Assembly: GCA_000437235.1 (NCBI GenBank)
Contig: FR897029.1
Location: forward strand, 44,600-108,599
DNA: 64,000 bases
Origin: Coprobacillus sp. CAG:826
Lineage (GTDB): Bacteria; Bacillota_I; Bacilli_A; RFN20; CAG-826
Direction: 5' to 3'
Below, one piece after another: positions 17,150-25,528 of this stretch. The notes under the pieces are model-generated. The model had not been told where the DNA came from and searched no databases. It worked only from the letters and a program-made list of their open reading frames with translations. The position numbers and the translations under genes were made by a program. Position 1 is the first letter of the stretch. The number at the start of each line of letters is the position of its first letter.

Positions 17150-17515
17150 CTAATAAATTGCTTCTTTTTTCACGAAAACCCATTTTTCATTCATCTCATG
17201 AAGAAAAGTAATAAAAGGACTACTCTCTTCTTCTACATGCAATTCTAAACAATGAGGAAGCGCGATTAATTCATCAGCGTTAGGATGAAAAGTTGATTGA
17301 AATGACATATGAAAATCGTTGATTCGCACATCATACCGATCTTTAAAATAATCTTTTGCGCATTCTACTAAACGTTTCCAAGGAATATCCATAATGATTT
17401 CCTTTAATTGTTCATGAAAAAAGTCATCCTCTTCTTTTTCAAATATAGACGTTAATAATTGTTCATCCATGACGTTTTTAAAGCCTGGTTGTATACGAAA
17501 AATATAATAGTTCAT
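17150..17515 (-). CDS. Uncharacterised 121-residue cytoplasmic protein
   Basis: No signal peptide or membrane segment. Mixed alpha/beta with an acidic composition: YYIFRIQPGFKNV, a helical middle (FEKEEDDFFHEQLKEIIMDIPWKRLVECAKDYFKDRYD), and strand-like ends (INDFHMSFQSTF, CLELHVEEES, WVFVKKEAIY). I do not recognise a family. Its ribosome binding site, GGAGG, is the 3' arm of the tkt terminator hairpin and is separated from the ATG only by the terminator's T-tract, so expression may depend on opening that hairpin. Confidence 0.6.
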   Translation of the reverse strand: MNYYIFRIQPGFKNVMDEQLLTSIFEKEEDDFFHEQLKEIIMDIPWKRLVECAKDYFKDRYDVRINDFHMSFQSTFHPNADELIALPHCLELHVEEESSPFITFLHEMNEKWVFVKKEAIY

Positions 17516-17549
17516 AAAAAAATCCTCCGTTACTATTATCGCGGAGGAT
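17516..17549 (-). terminator. tkt terminator hairpin containing the next gene's Shine-Dalgarno
   Basis: Minus strand ATCCTCCG (17549-17542), 12-base loop, CGGAGGAT (17529-17522), then seven Ts and the ATG of the next gene at 17515. GGAGG in the 3' arm is the only ribosome binding site for that gene, spaced eight bases from its ATG. Confidence 0.75.
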
Positions 17550-17584
17550 CTTTGTAAATCATTGTCGAAAAAAGGTAAAAACGC

Positions 17585-19561
17585 CTATTTTTCTAATTTA
17601 GCCATAACCAATTCAACGAGTTCATTGGTAGTAAAGCCATAAGCATCAATGACGTCTTTTGCTGGTGCACTGGCGCCGAATTCGTCAATACACATGACGG
17701 TAGAAGCAAAGCGATACCAGCCAAAGGAAGAAGCCATTTCAACAGCAATGCGTTTATGATAAGGTGCGCCTAAAACTTTCTTAATATAGCTCTTATTTTG
17801 CATTAAGAAGAGTTCTTGACATGGCATACTAATAACACGGACATCAATACCCGCTTCCCAGAGTTTCTTTTGCGCTTCAACGGCTAAAGATACTTCACTT
17901 CCGGTAGCGATTAAAGAACATTCAGGTTTATTTCCGTGTTCTTTAGAAACGACATAAGCACCACGGCTTACACCTTCATAATTGGTACCTTCTAAAAGTG
18001 GTAAACCTTGACGAGATAAAATAATCGCGGTTGGAGTTTCTTTACTGAGTAACGCTAATTTCCAAGCCGCAGCGGTTTCTTTTGCGTCACATGGGCGAAT
18101 GACATTTAAATTTGGCATGCTACGAAGCATCGCTAATTGTTCAATCGGTTGATGAGTTGGACCATCTTCACCTACGGCGATGGAGTCGTGGCTAAAGAGA
18201 TAAATGGTTGGTAATTTAGATAAAGCGGACATACGGATAGCGGATTTCATATAATCAGAGAAGATTAAGAAACAACCGACATAAGGACGTAAGCCACCAT
18301 GTAATAACATACCATTTGCCGCACTTGCCATCGCAAATTCACGAATACCGAAGTTAATATTACGGCCTTCTGGATGGTCATAAGATAAATTGGTGCCACC
18401 TTCAATTTTAGTGATAACGGAAGCCGCAACGTCAGCGGATCCACCTAATAAAACGGGCACACGGTTATAAAGCATATTTAATACTTTACCCGATGTATTT
18501 CTCGTAGAATCTTTATAACCTTCTTCAAAATGCGGGTCAAAATCGTCGATATAACTGCTGACATTACCTTCCATGGTTTTCATGAATTGATGGTAATCTT
18601 CGCTATATTCCACCGCATAACGTTTTAAATCACGTTGGTAGCGGCGATAATTTTTACGACCTCTTTTAAAGAATGTTTCATGGAAAGTTGCATAAACTTC
18701 TTGAGGAATATAGAAGTTTTCATGTCCGCCAAAGCCATAGGATTCTTTGGCGTGTTTTCCATCTTCTTCTCCTAATGGAGAACCATGAGTTTTGGATAAG
18801 CCTTGATTTTTAGAGCCAAAGCCAATCACGGTATGAACGATGATTAATGTTGGTTTACTTGTGCTCTTTTTAGCCTTTCTTAAAGCTTTATCAATAGCGT
18901 GAATATCATTACCATCTTTGACTTCTAAAACGTTCCATTCGCTCGCTTCGAAGCGCATTTTTACGTTTTCTGAGAAGGATAAATCAATGGAACCATCTAA
19001 GGTAACTGCATTACTATCATAGATTAAAATTAAACGATTTAAATGTTGATGTCCTGCTAAAGAGATGGCTTCTTGTGATAAACCTTCTTGTAAACAGCCA
19101 TCACCACATAAAGCGTAAGTATAGTGATTCACAAGTCTTTCGCCTTCATGATACATGGCGCGTAAAGAACGTTCGGCCATAGCCATCCCAACGGCTTGGG
19201 CGATACCTTGGCCTAATGGACCCGAAGTGGCGTCAACGCCAGGTGTATGACGATATTCAGGGTGTCCTGGTGTTAATGAGCCGAATTGACGGAAACTTTT
19301 TAAATCATCTAAAGAAATATCATAACCACACATATGAAGCATGGTATAAAGTAAAGCACTAGCGTGCCCTGCACTTAAGACGAAGCGGTCACGGTTCATC
19401 CAGGTAGGATGCGTTGGATCACTCACTAAGTGTTTGGTAAATAACGTATATAAAATAGGGGCACTACCTAAAGCCATGCCTGGGTGACCCGAGTTGGCTT
19501 TATTAATGACATCGATAACGGTTGAACGGATACAAGCAATTGCTAATTCATCTTGATTCAT
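17585..19561 (-). CDS. tkt: Transketolase
   Basis: 658 residues, full length. Transfers two-carbon units in the pentose phosphate pathway using thiamine diphosphate. The substrate and cofactor motifs are clear: NSGHPGMALGSAP, GHASALLYTMLHMCGYD, GPLGQGIAQAVGMAMAE, and GDGCLQEGLSQEAISLAGHQHLNRLILIYDSN (diphosphate/Mg site). The pyrimidine domain has GIREFAMASAANGMLLHGGLRPY, HDSIAVGEDGPTHQPIEQLAMLRSMPN and SRQGLP. The order aspS-tkt differs from B. subtilis, where tkt is elsewhere. The leader has the third UUAGUA repeat copy and AAAGGAG. Confidence 0.97.
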   Translation of the reverse strand: MNQDELAIACIRSTVIDVINKANSGHPGMALGSAPILYTLFTKHLVSDPTHPTWMNRDRFVLSAGHASALLYTMLHMCGYDISLDDLKSFRQFGSLTPGHPEYRHTPGVDATSGPLGQGIAQAVGMAMAERSLRAMYHEGERLVNHYTYALCGDGCLQEGLSQEAISLAGHQHLNRLILIYDSNAVTLDGSIDLSFSENVKMRFEASEWNVLEVKDGNDIHAIDKALRKAKKSTSKPTLIIVHTVIGFGSKNQGLSKTHGSPLGEEDGKHAKESYGFGGHENFYIPQEVYATFHETFFKRGRKNYRRYQRDLKRYAVEYSEDYHQFMKTMEGNVSSYIDDFDPHFEEGYKDSTRNTSGKVLNMLYNRVPVLLGGSADVAASVITKIEGGTNLSYDHPEGRNINFGIREFAMASAANGMLLHGGLRPYVGCFLIFSDYMKSAIRMSALSKLPTIYLFSHDSIAVGEDGPTHQPIEQLAMLRSMPNLNVIRPCDAKETAAAWKLALLSKETPTAIILSRQGLPLLEGTNYEGVSRGAYVVSKEHGNKPECSLIATGSEVSLAVEAQKKLWEAGIDVRVISMPCQELFLMQNKSYIKKVLGAPYHKRIAVEMASSFGWYRFASTVMCIDEFGASAPAKDVIDAYGFTTNELVELVMAKLEK

Positions 19562-19581
19562 TTTTTTATTTCTCCTTTCAA

Positions 19582-19611
19582 TTACTATACATTTACTAAT
19601 TATCTACTAAT
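19582..19611 (-). repeat. UUAGUA-rich intercistronic spacer, copy 3 (diverged)
   Basis: The aspS-tkt spacer contains three near-repeats of TTAGTA or TATAGTA on the minus strand, starting at the aspS TAG stop. It is related to the identical copies before xerD and dxs but is not identical. Confidence 0.45.
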
Positions 19612-21346
19612 CTTCTTCCATTTTTGTAATTGCAATGGAAAGATCGTCTAATTGTTGTTGATCAACGGTACCTGGAGCCTTGCTCATTGGGCAAACCGCA
19701 GATAAGTTTTTCGGGAAAGCAATGACATCACGAATATTCTCTGTTTCGTTTAAAATCATCGCTAAACGGTCTAAACCAAAGGCTAAACCACCATGTGGTG
19801 GGGTTCCATAACGGAAAGCGTCGATAAAGAAGCCGAATTTTCTTTCAATATCTTCATCGGTAAGACCGATGACTTCAAAGATTTTTTGTTGGACGTTACG
19901 ATCATAGATACGTAAAGATCCTCCGCCTGCTTCATATCCATTAATAACGATATCATAAGCATAGGCATAGACTTTGCTAGGATCGGTATCTAAGTACGGT
20001 AAATCTTCGTCGCAAGGTCTAGTAAATGGGTGGTGATTGGCGACATAACGCTTTTCATTTTCATCCCATTCAAACATGGGCCAATGGACAACCCATAATA
20101 AATCAAAGGAATGTTCAGGAATAAGATGAAGTTTCTTTCCATAATAGGAACGTATTGCACCTAAACCGAAACAAGCGTGATGACGGTCTTCGCTAGCGGC
20201 AATAATAATTAAATCATTATCATTCACTTTTAACGTTTCCATTAAGGCCTTTTGCTCTTCTTCTGACATGTATTTAATAAAAGAGCCAACAAGTGCACCA
20301 TTTTCTACTTTTAAAGCGGTAACGCCTTTTAAAGAGAACTTTTTGGCCATCACTTGTAATTCATCAATTTGTTTTCTTGAGGTTTCTAAAGCAACATTAG
20401 GAACGACAATCGCTTTAATGTACTTCACTTTAAAACCTTCAAAAGCGGTATTTTCAAAGACTTTCTTAACGTCTTGAATATGTAAACCGAAACGGGTATC
20501 AGGTTTATCACTACCATAGACATCCACCGCTTCATCATATTCCATACGGCGTAATGGAAGTTTTAAGTCAATATTGCGTACTTTTTTAAAGATATTGGCT
20601 AAACAACCTTCCATTAAAGTTAAGAATTGTTCTTGATCTAAGAAGGAAGTTTCAATATCGATTTGGGTGAAATCCGGTTGACGATCCGCTCTTAAATCTT
20701 CATCACGGAAGCAACGGGCGATTTGATAATATCTTTCCATTCCACCAACCATTAAAAGTTGTTTAAAGATTTGTGGAGATTGTGGTAATGCGTAGAAATG
20801 ACCTGGATGCACACGAGATGGCACTAAATAGTCACGAGCACCTTCAGGTGTTGATAAGGTTAAAATTGGAGTTTCTACTTCAATAAAATCGTGTTCATCT
20901 AAGTATTGATGGACGGCTTGTACGATTTTTGCCCGGACCATTAGGTTTTTTTGTAAAACTGGACGTCTTAAATCCAAGTAACGATAACGTAAACGGGTAT
21001 CTTCTAAGGCGTCGGTTTCATCGGCAATAATCATTGGTGTTGTTTCTGCAGAGTTAATGATATTAACTCGATCGGCAATTACTTCAATTTCACCGGTTTT
21101 TAAGTTCTTATTGGCAACGTCTTTTTTTGCGACTTTACCATATACTTGAAGTACGTATTCATTACGTACATCTTTAATATCAATTTTTTCAGGGTCGACT
21201 AAGATTTGAACAATTCCGCTTCTGTCTCTTAAATCGATAAAGACAATGGAGCCGAGGTTTCTTCTTTTGCTTACCCAGCCGACTAATACGACACTTTCAC
21301 CGACATTTTCTAGGGTTAATGTGCCATTATAATGCGTTCTTTCCAT
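19607..21346 (-). CDS. aspS: Aspartyl-tRNA synthetase
   Basis: 579 residues, bacterial-type AspRS with N-terminal OB anticodon-binding domain (GWVSKRRNLGSIVFIDLRDRSGIVQI), class II catalytic core and a bacterial GAD insertion. Motif 2 is visible as YQIARCFRDEDLRADRQPDFTQIDIETSF and motif 3 as GLAFGLDRLAMILNETENIRDVIAFPKN. The gene starts five bases after hisS; its AAGGAG site lies within the last codons of hisS. Both are under one T-box leader. Whether it is discriminating (Asp only) or also charges Asn cannot be said from this reading. Confidence 0.97.
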   Translation of the reverse strand: MERTHYNGTLTLENVGESVVLVGWVSKRRNLGSIVFIDLRDRSGIVQILVDPEKIDIKDVRNEYVLQVYGKVAKKDVANKNLKTGEIEVIADRVNIINSAETTPMIIADETDALEDTRLRYRYLDLRRPVLQKNLMVRAKIVQAVHQYLDEHDFIEVETPILTLSTPEGARDYLVPSRVHPGHFYALPQSPQIFKQLLMVGGMERYYQIARCFRDEDLRADRQPDFTQIDIETSFLDQEQFLTLMEGCLANIFKKVRNIDLKLPLRRMEYDEAVDVYGSDKPDTRFGLHIQDVKKVFENTAFEGFKVKYIKAIVVPNVALETSRKQIDELQVMAKKFSLKGVTALKVENGALVGSFIKYMSEEEQKALMETLKVNDNDLIIIAASEDRHHACFGLGAIRSYYGKKLHLIPEHSFDLLWVVHWPMFEWDENEKRYVANHHPFTRPCDEDLPYLDTDPSKVYAYAYDIVINGYEAGGGSLRIYDRNVQQKIFEVIGLTDEDIERKFGFFIDAFRYGTPPHGGLAFGLDRLAMILNETENIRDVIAFPKNLSAVCPMSKAPGTVDQQQLDDLSIAITKMEED

Positions 21347-21351
21347 TTTAA

Positions 21352-22848
21352 TTAATTCTCCTTTTTATGATGGGAACAACAATGTTCTTCTCCTTCACAA
21401 GATTCGTGGTTATGGTGATGATGTTCGTGTTGTCCACAGCAGCACTCACCATCTTCATGATGATGTTCATGGTCATGATGGTGGCCGCAGCAACATTCAT
21501 CGTCATCGTGCTCATGTTCATGATGATGGCCGCAGCAGCATTCATCATCGCATTCATTTTCCATTTCTTCTAATTCCGTAAAGAAGGATTGAATGACATT
21601 CATTACATCTTCTAAAGCAACACTGGCTTGAATTTGCTTTTTGAAGTTACGAACGATGACTTCTCTTTTTGCTAATTCATCTTCGCCTACGATTAAAGCT
21701 AAATCGGAATTTTTACGTTCAGCGCGCTTAAATTGTTGTTTAATACCTTTCGGTTCCATGAGCATATCGACTTTAAAGCCATAGGCTCTTAAAGCGCAAG
21801 TTAAGTCAAAGCATAATGGCATAGCTTCTTTACATAAAGCCATGACGGAAATGTCATTAGTTTCATAGACTTCGTCTAATAAATGTTCTTCCATCATTAA
21901 GCCATAAATTCTTTCCATACCGAAAGCTAAACCTACACCTTCATAATGAGGTCCACCTACTTCATGAAGAAGTTCGCTATAATGGCCACCGGCACCAACG
22001 GCACCGAGGTTTTTACCACTCTTTGAGGTATAATGGAATTCAAATACGACGTGGGAATAATAATCTAAGCCACGGACTAAATTATCATCGATGACATAAG
22101 GAATTTCATAATCATCTAAGCAAGTTAAAATATTTTCAAAATATTCGTTTGCTTCTTCGGATAAGAAATCACGTAATTTAGGTGCGTTTTCTAAGTATTT
22201 CCGGTCTTCTTCCACTTTGCAATCTAAAATGCGTAATGGATTGACTTCGTAACGACTCTTGCAGTCATCGCACATATCACTAATCTTATCTTTAAAATAT
22301 TCTTTTAAAGCCAAACGATAGGCTTCGCGTGTTGCCGCATCACCTAAAGTATTAATTCTTAATTCAACGTTTTGGAAGCCTAACATTTTTAAAGCATTAA
22401 ATCCCATCATAATGACTTCTACATCACTATAGAAGGAATTCACACCAACGGATTCAATACCAAATTGGGAAAATTGCCGATAACGACCCGCTTGTGGTCT
22501 TTCATAACGGAAAATTGGACCTAAATACCACGCTTTTAAAGGTAAATCAGGTTCGGTTGCGTATAATTTATTCGACACGATAGAACGCATAATACCAGCG
22601 GTCAATTCGGGTCTTAATGTCATACTACGTCCACCTTTATCTAAGAAGGTGTACATTTCTTTTCTTACGACATCGCTAGATTCTCCAACGGAGCGTAAAA
22701 ATAATTCTGTTTGTTCAAAAATGGGTGTGCGCATTTCGGAAAATCCATAAGTGCTCGCGATGTCTTTTAAAACATGTTCAATGTAATCATAGCCGCGCGC
22801 TTCGTTCCCAAAAATGTCGTGGGTTCCCTTTGGCAATGTAAATGTCAT
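21352..22848 (-). CDS. hisS: Histidyl-tRNA synthetase with His/Cys-rich C-terminal tail
   Basis: 498 residues; normal HisRS is about 420-430. The core is recognisable: LPKGTHDIFGNEARG at the start, motif 2 as GPIFRYERPQAGRYRQFSQFGIESVG, the histidine-A motif as RGLDYYSHVVFEF, and motif 3 as GVGLAFGMERIYGLM. The usual GGGRYD block is altered to AGGHYS. Residues 429-498 form a tail with 21 His and 13 Cys built on three imperfect repeats of ECCCGHHH/ECCCGQH, likely to bind Zn or Ni. No stop or frameshift separates core and tail, and the tail's last codons hold the aspS ribosome site. First gene of the T-box-controlled hisS-aspS operon. Confidence 0.95.
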   Translation of the reverse strand: MTFTLPKGTHDIFGNEARGYDYIEHVLKDIASTYGFSEMRTPIFEQTELFLRSVGESSDVVRKEMYTFLDKGGRSMTLRPELTAGIMRSIVSNKLYATEPDLPLKAWYLGPIFRYERPQAGRYRQFSQFGIESVGVNSFYSDVEVIMMGFNALKMLGFQNVELRINTLGDAATREAYRLALKEYFKDKISDMCDDCKSRYEVNPLRILDCKVEEDRKYLENAPKLRDFLSEEANEYFENILTCLDDYEIPYVIDDNLVRGLDYYSHVVFEFHYTSKSGKNLGAVGAGGHYSELLHEVGGPHYEGVGLAFGMERIYGLMMEEHLLDEVYETNDISVMALCKEAMPLCFDLTCALRAYGFKVDMLMEPKGIKQQFKRAERKNSDLALIVGEDELAKREVIVRNFKKQIQASVALEDVMNVIQSFFTELEEMENECDDECCCGHHHEHEHDDDECCCGHHHDHEHHHEDGECCCGQHEHHHHNHESCEGEEHCCSHHKKEN

Positions 22849-22870
22849 GGTTTTATCCTCCTTTTTTGCA

Positions 22871-23090
22871 TAAAAAAATCGTCGCTAAGGACGATTCATT
22901 CGCGGTACCACCTTAGTTCATAGATTCTTATTTTTCTATGCCCTCATTATGACGTTAACGTCGTCAGCGGAATGTATACTTACTTTCTACATTCGATCTC
23001 CACAATGTCCCTTGCTTCTTTCATATACCTTTCCACCAGCCAGGTATTCTCTATCTTTCCATCCGCAATTTTTTGCTTCATTGATTACAT
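22871..23090 (-). promoter_or_regulatory. T-box leader of hisS-aspS
   Basis: The T-box AAGGTGGTACCGCG lies at 22914-22901 on the minus strand. Antiterminator arms CTAAGG (22916-22911) and CCTTAG (22890-22885) compete with a terminator stem AATCGTC / GACGATT (22896-22890 and 22883-22877) plus T-run. Upstream, stem I can be traced with its apical loop (ATACC...GGTAT around GGCTGGTGG). The specifier region reads GGACATTG: GAC (23009-23007) is an Asp codon and the overlapping CAT (23007-23005) is a His codon. Uncharged tRNA would bind and favour readthrough into hisS-aspS. Confidence 0.93.
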
Positions 23091-23094
23091 GATT

Positions 23095-23123
23095 AGTATA
23101 GACTTTTTTTTAAAACTTATCAA
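23095..23123 (-). promoter_or_regulatory. Sigma-A promoter of hisS-aspS
   Basis: Minus strand TTGATA (23123-23118), exactly 17 bases, TATACT (23100-23095). The inferred start near 23088 is the 5' end of the T-box leader. Confidence 0.85.
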
Positions 23124-23195
23124 TTAAAAACGGAAAAATAAATAATTTTTCAGGCAAATTAACAAGAAACTAACATTTTTTACGATTTAAAGAAG

Positions 23196-23226
23196 ATAAA
23201 AAGCACCGAAATCTCGATGCTTTTAT
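23196..23226 (-). terminator. Terminator of relA
   Basis: Minus strand AAAAGCATCGA / TCGGTGCTTTT arms (23224-23214 and 23209-23199, one G-U pair), then T-rich sequence. It starts about 13 bases after the relA stop codon. Confidence 0.8.
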
Positions 23227-23236
23227 CACTTTTGAA

Positions 23237-25432
23237 TTAGTGTATAACACGACGAACGTCATAGACACCTTGAATATTTAATAAGACATTAAAGATGTCG
23301 GTTAAACGCTTGGCGTCACTTACATAAATGGTTGCTTGTACGGTACATTGCATAGTACTTGGATGTACTTTAGCGGATATAGAAGAAATACTTACCTTTA
23401 ATTGCGCGAAAACCGCCATGAAATCCACTAAAAGATTCGGACGATCGCTCGATTCAATTGCAATATCCACCGGATAAGTTCCAATGGTTAATTGTTCATT
23501 CCAGTAAACATCGATTAAACGTTGATGTTCATGTTGAATGTTGGGACAATTTCTTCTATGGACGGTAATTCCTTTTCCTTTGGTAATATAGCCAACGATA
23601 TCATCACCAGGAATTGGCGTACAACACGATCCTAATGTAATAGCGACTTTTCCTGCATTTTTTACATATACAGGACAATGATCATTCTTCTCTTCTTTAT
23701 AAGTAATGGTCGCTAATTTCTTTTTCCGCTTGATATTTAAGAAATCAATGACCGCAGAGGTGGTAAATGTTCGGTTACAAATAGCGATAAATAAATCATC
23801 AATTGTTGGTACGTTAAAGTAGTTTAATACTTTATTTTGGTTCACTAAATCGAGCATTTCTTGTTCGGTCAAGCCACGATCACGGAAAGCAACGATTAAT
23901 GACGATTTTCCTTGAGCAATACGATCTTCTCTTACAAATTCAGCATTTTTCTTTTGTAAAAATTTACGAATATGGTTTTTCGCTTGATTGGTTCGAACGA
24001 TTTGAAGCCATCCTTCGTTAGGACCTGGCGAAGTTTTCGAAGTTTTAATTTCCACAACATCCCCCGTTTTTAAGGTGGTATTTAACGGCACTAAAGTACC
24101 ATTCACTATCGCTCCAGTTGCAGCATCTCCGACTTTCGTATGAATGCGATACGCAAAATCAAGTGGCGTAGAACCATTCGGTAAGTCGACGACTTTACCT
24201 TTTGGGGTAAATACATATACATTTGCGTCAAAGATATCCTTGTTTAAGGTCTCCATATACTCTTTCGCGTCATCGGATAAACCTTCTTGAGAAAATTGAA
24301 CAAATTCTCTAAACCAGTGAAGTTTTTCTTCGATTTCTTGTTGCTCTTTTTCCGGAGAATATTTCGTTCCTTCTTTATACCTCCAGTGCGCGGCAACACC
24401 AGATTCAGCGATTTCATCCATTTCTTTGGTACGAATTTGGACTTCAAAGATTTGGCCATCACCAGCGATAATTGAAGTATGTAAAGATTGATACATATTG
24501 GGTTTCGGCATAGCGATATAATCTTTAAAACGACCTGGGATTGGTTTATAGGTTGCGTGAATTAAACCTAAAGCTTCATAACAATTAATTTCCGTTTCCG
24601 TAATAATACGAAGCGCCATAATATCGTAAATCTCATCGAAATTACGGCCTTTTACGTAAATCTTTTTATAAATAGAATAAATGCTTTTCACTCTTGATTC
24701 GATTTCAAAAGGAATTTTTGCTTCATATAAAGCATCGGCAATTTTCTTTTTTAATTTGCCTAATGATTCTTGACGATTTTTCACTCTTTGATTTAAAAGG
24801 GTGACGATTTCTTCATATTTTTCTGGTTCTAAGTATTTTAAAGAAAGATCTTCTAATTCACTTTTAATTTTATTAATACCTAAGCGGTGAGCAATCGGCG
24901 CGTACACTTCTAAAGTTTCTCTAGAAATTGCAATTTGTCGTTCAGGTTTTAACCAAGATAACGTGCGCATATTATGAAGACGGTCCGCTAATTTGATAAT
25001 AATGACACGAATATCTTTCGCCATAGCGATAAAGATTTTTCGATGGCCTTCAGCTTCAAACTCTTCTTCATTAATGCGGTTTAATTTCATTTGTTGAATT
25101 TTTGTAACGGCATCAACAAGTGTACGAATATCTTTTCCAAAGCGTGTTTCTATTTCATCTAACGTGACATTACAGTCTTCAACAACGTCATGAAGAAAAC
25201 CCGCGGCAATCGTATGTGGTCCTGCTTGCAGGGACGCTAAAGTATAAGCAGTTTCAATTAAATGCTGTAAATAAGGTTCTCCTGATTTACGCTTTTGATC
25301 TTTATGCATCTCTTTAGCGAAAGAATAAGCGTCATAAATGAGTTTTTTATCGTCTTCATTATGAATATAAGTGATAAAGATATCTCTTACATCTTCATAG
25401 GTATGATGTAAATTTACTTCATTTTCTTCCAT
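23237..25432 (-). CDS. relA: Bifunctional (p)ppGpp synthetase/hydrolase Rel
   Basis: 731 residues, full-length long RSH. The hydrolase HD domain (GEPYLQHLIETAYTLASL, AGFLHDVVEDC) and the synthetase domain (GRNFDEIYDIMALRII, YQSLHTSII) are both intact, so it should make and degrade ppGpp. The regulatory half has TGS (VYVFTPKGKVVDLPNGSTPLDFAYRIHTKVG), a Cys-containing zinc-finger-like segment (ITLGSCCTPIPGDDIVGYIT, VHRRNCPNI) and a C-terminal ACT domain (PVDIAIESSDRPNLLVDFMAVF). Start after AGGAGG. In B. subtilis it also lies between recJ and hisS; apt and dtd, the usual immediate neighbours, are missing. Confidence 0.97.
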   Translation of the reverse strand: MEENEVNLHHTYEDVRDIFITYIHNEDDKKLIYDAYSFAKEMHKDQKRKSGEPYLQHLIETAYTLASLQAGPHTIAAGFLHDVVEDCNVTLDEIETRFGKDIRTLVDAVTKIQQMKLNRINEEEFEAEGHRKIFIAMAKDIRVIIIKLADRLHNMRTLSWLKPERQIAISRETLEVYAPIAHRLGINKIKSELEDLSLKYLEPEKYEEIVTLLNQRVKNRQESLGKLKKKIADALYEAKIPFEIESRVKSIYSIYKKIYVKGRNFDEIYDIMALRIITETEINCYEALGLIHATYKPIPGRFKDYIAMPKPNMYQSLHTSIIAGDGQIFEVQIRTKEMDEIAESGVAAHWRYKEGTKYSPEKEQQEIEEKLHWFREFVQFSQEGLSDDAKEYMETLNKDIFDANVYVFTPKGKVVDLPNGSTPLDFAYRIHTKVGDAATGAIVNGTLVPLNTTLKTGDVVEIKTSKTSPGPNEGWLQIVRTNQAKNHIRKFLQKKNAEFVREDRIAQGKSSLIVAFRDRGLTEQEMLDLVNQNKVLNYFNVPTIDDLFIAICNRTFTTSAVIDFLNIKRKKKLATITYKEEKNDHCPVYVKNAGKVAITLGSCCTPIPGDDIVGYITKGKGITVHRRNCPNIQHEHQRLIDVYWNEQLTIGTYPVDIAIESSDRPNLLVDFMAVFAQLKVSISSISAKVHPSTMQCTVQATIYVSDAKRLTDIFNVLLNIQGVYDVRRVIH

Positions 25433-25490
25433 AAAAGAACCTCCTTTTTTCTATATATACGTTATTATACAACAATGTATAAAAAGAGCC

Positions 25491-25522
25491 AAAAGAAAAG
25501 TGTATCAAAGTTAGATACACTT
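25491..25522 (-). terminator. Terminator of the 25529-26119 lipoprotein gene
   Basis: Nine-bp stem AAGTGTATC / GATACACTT (25522-25514 and 25506-25498 on the minus strand), seven-base loop, then TTCTTTT. Seven bases after the stop codon. Confidence 0.8.
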
Positions 25523-25528
25523 ATGCCT

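Noticed and set aside
21367..21573. Plus-strand 68-codon frame, Met/Val/Phe-rich
   Set aside because: It is the antisense of the His/Cys-rich hisS tail; its membrane-like look comes from reading His and Asp codons backwards. No ribosome binding site.
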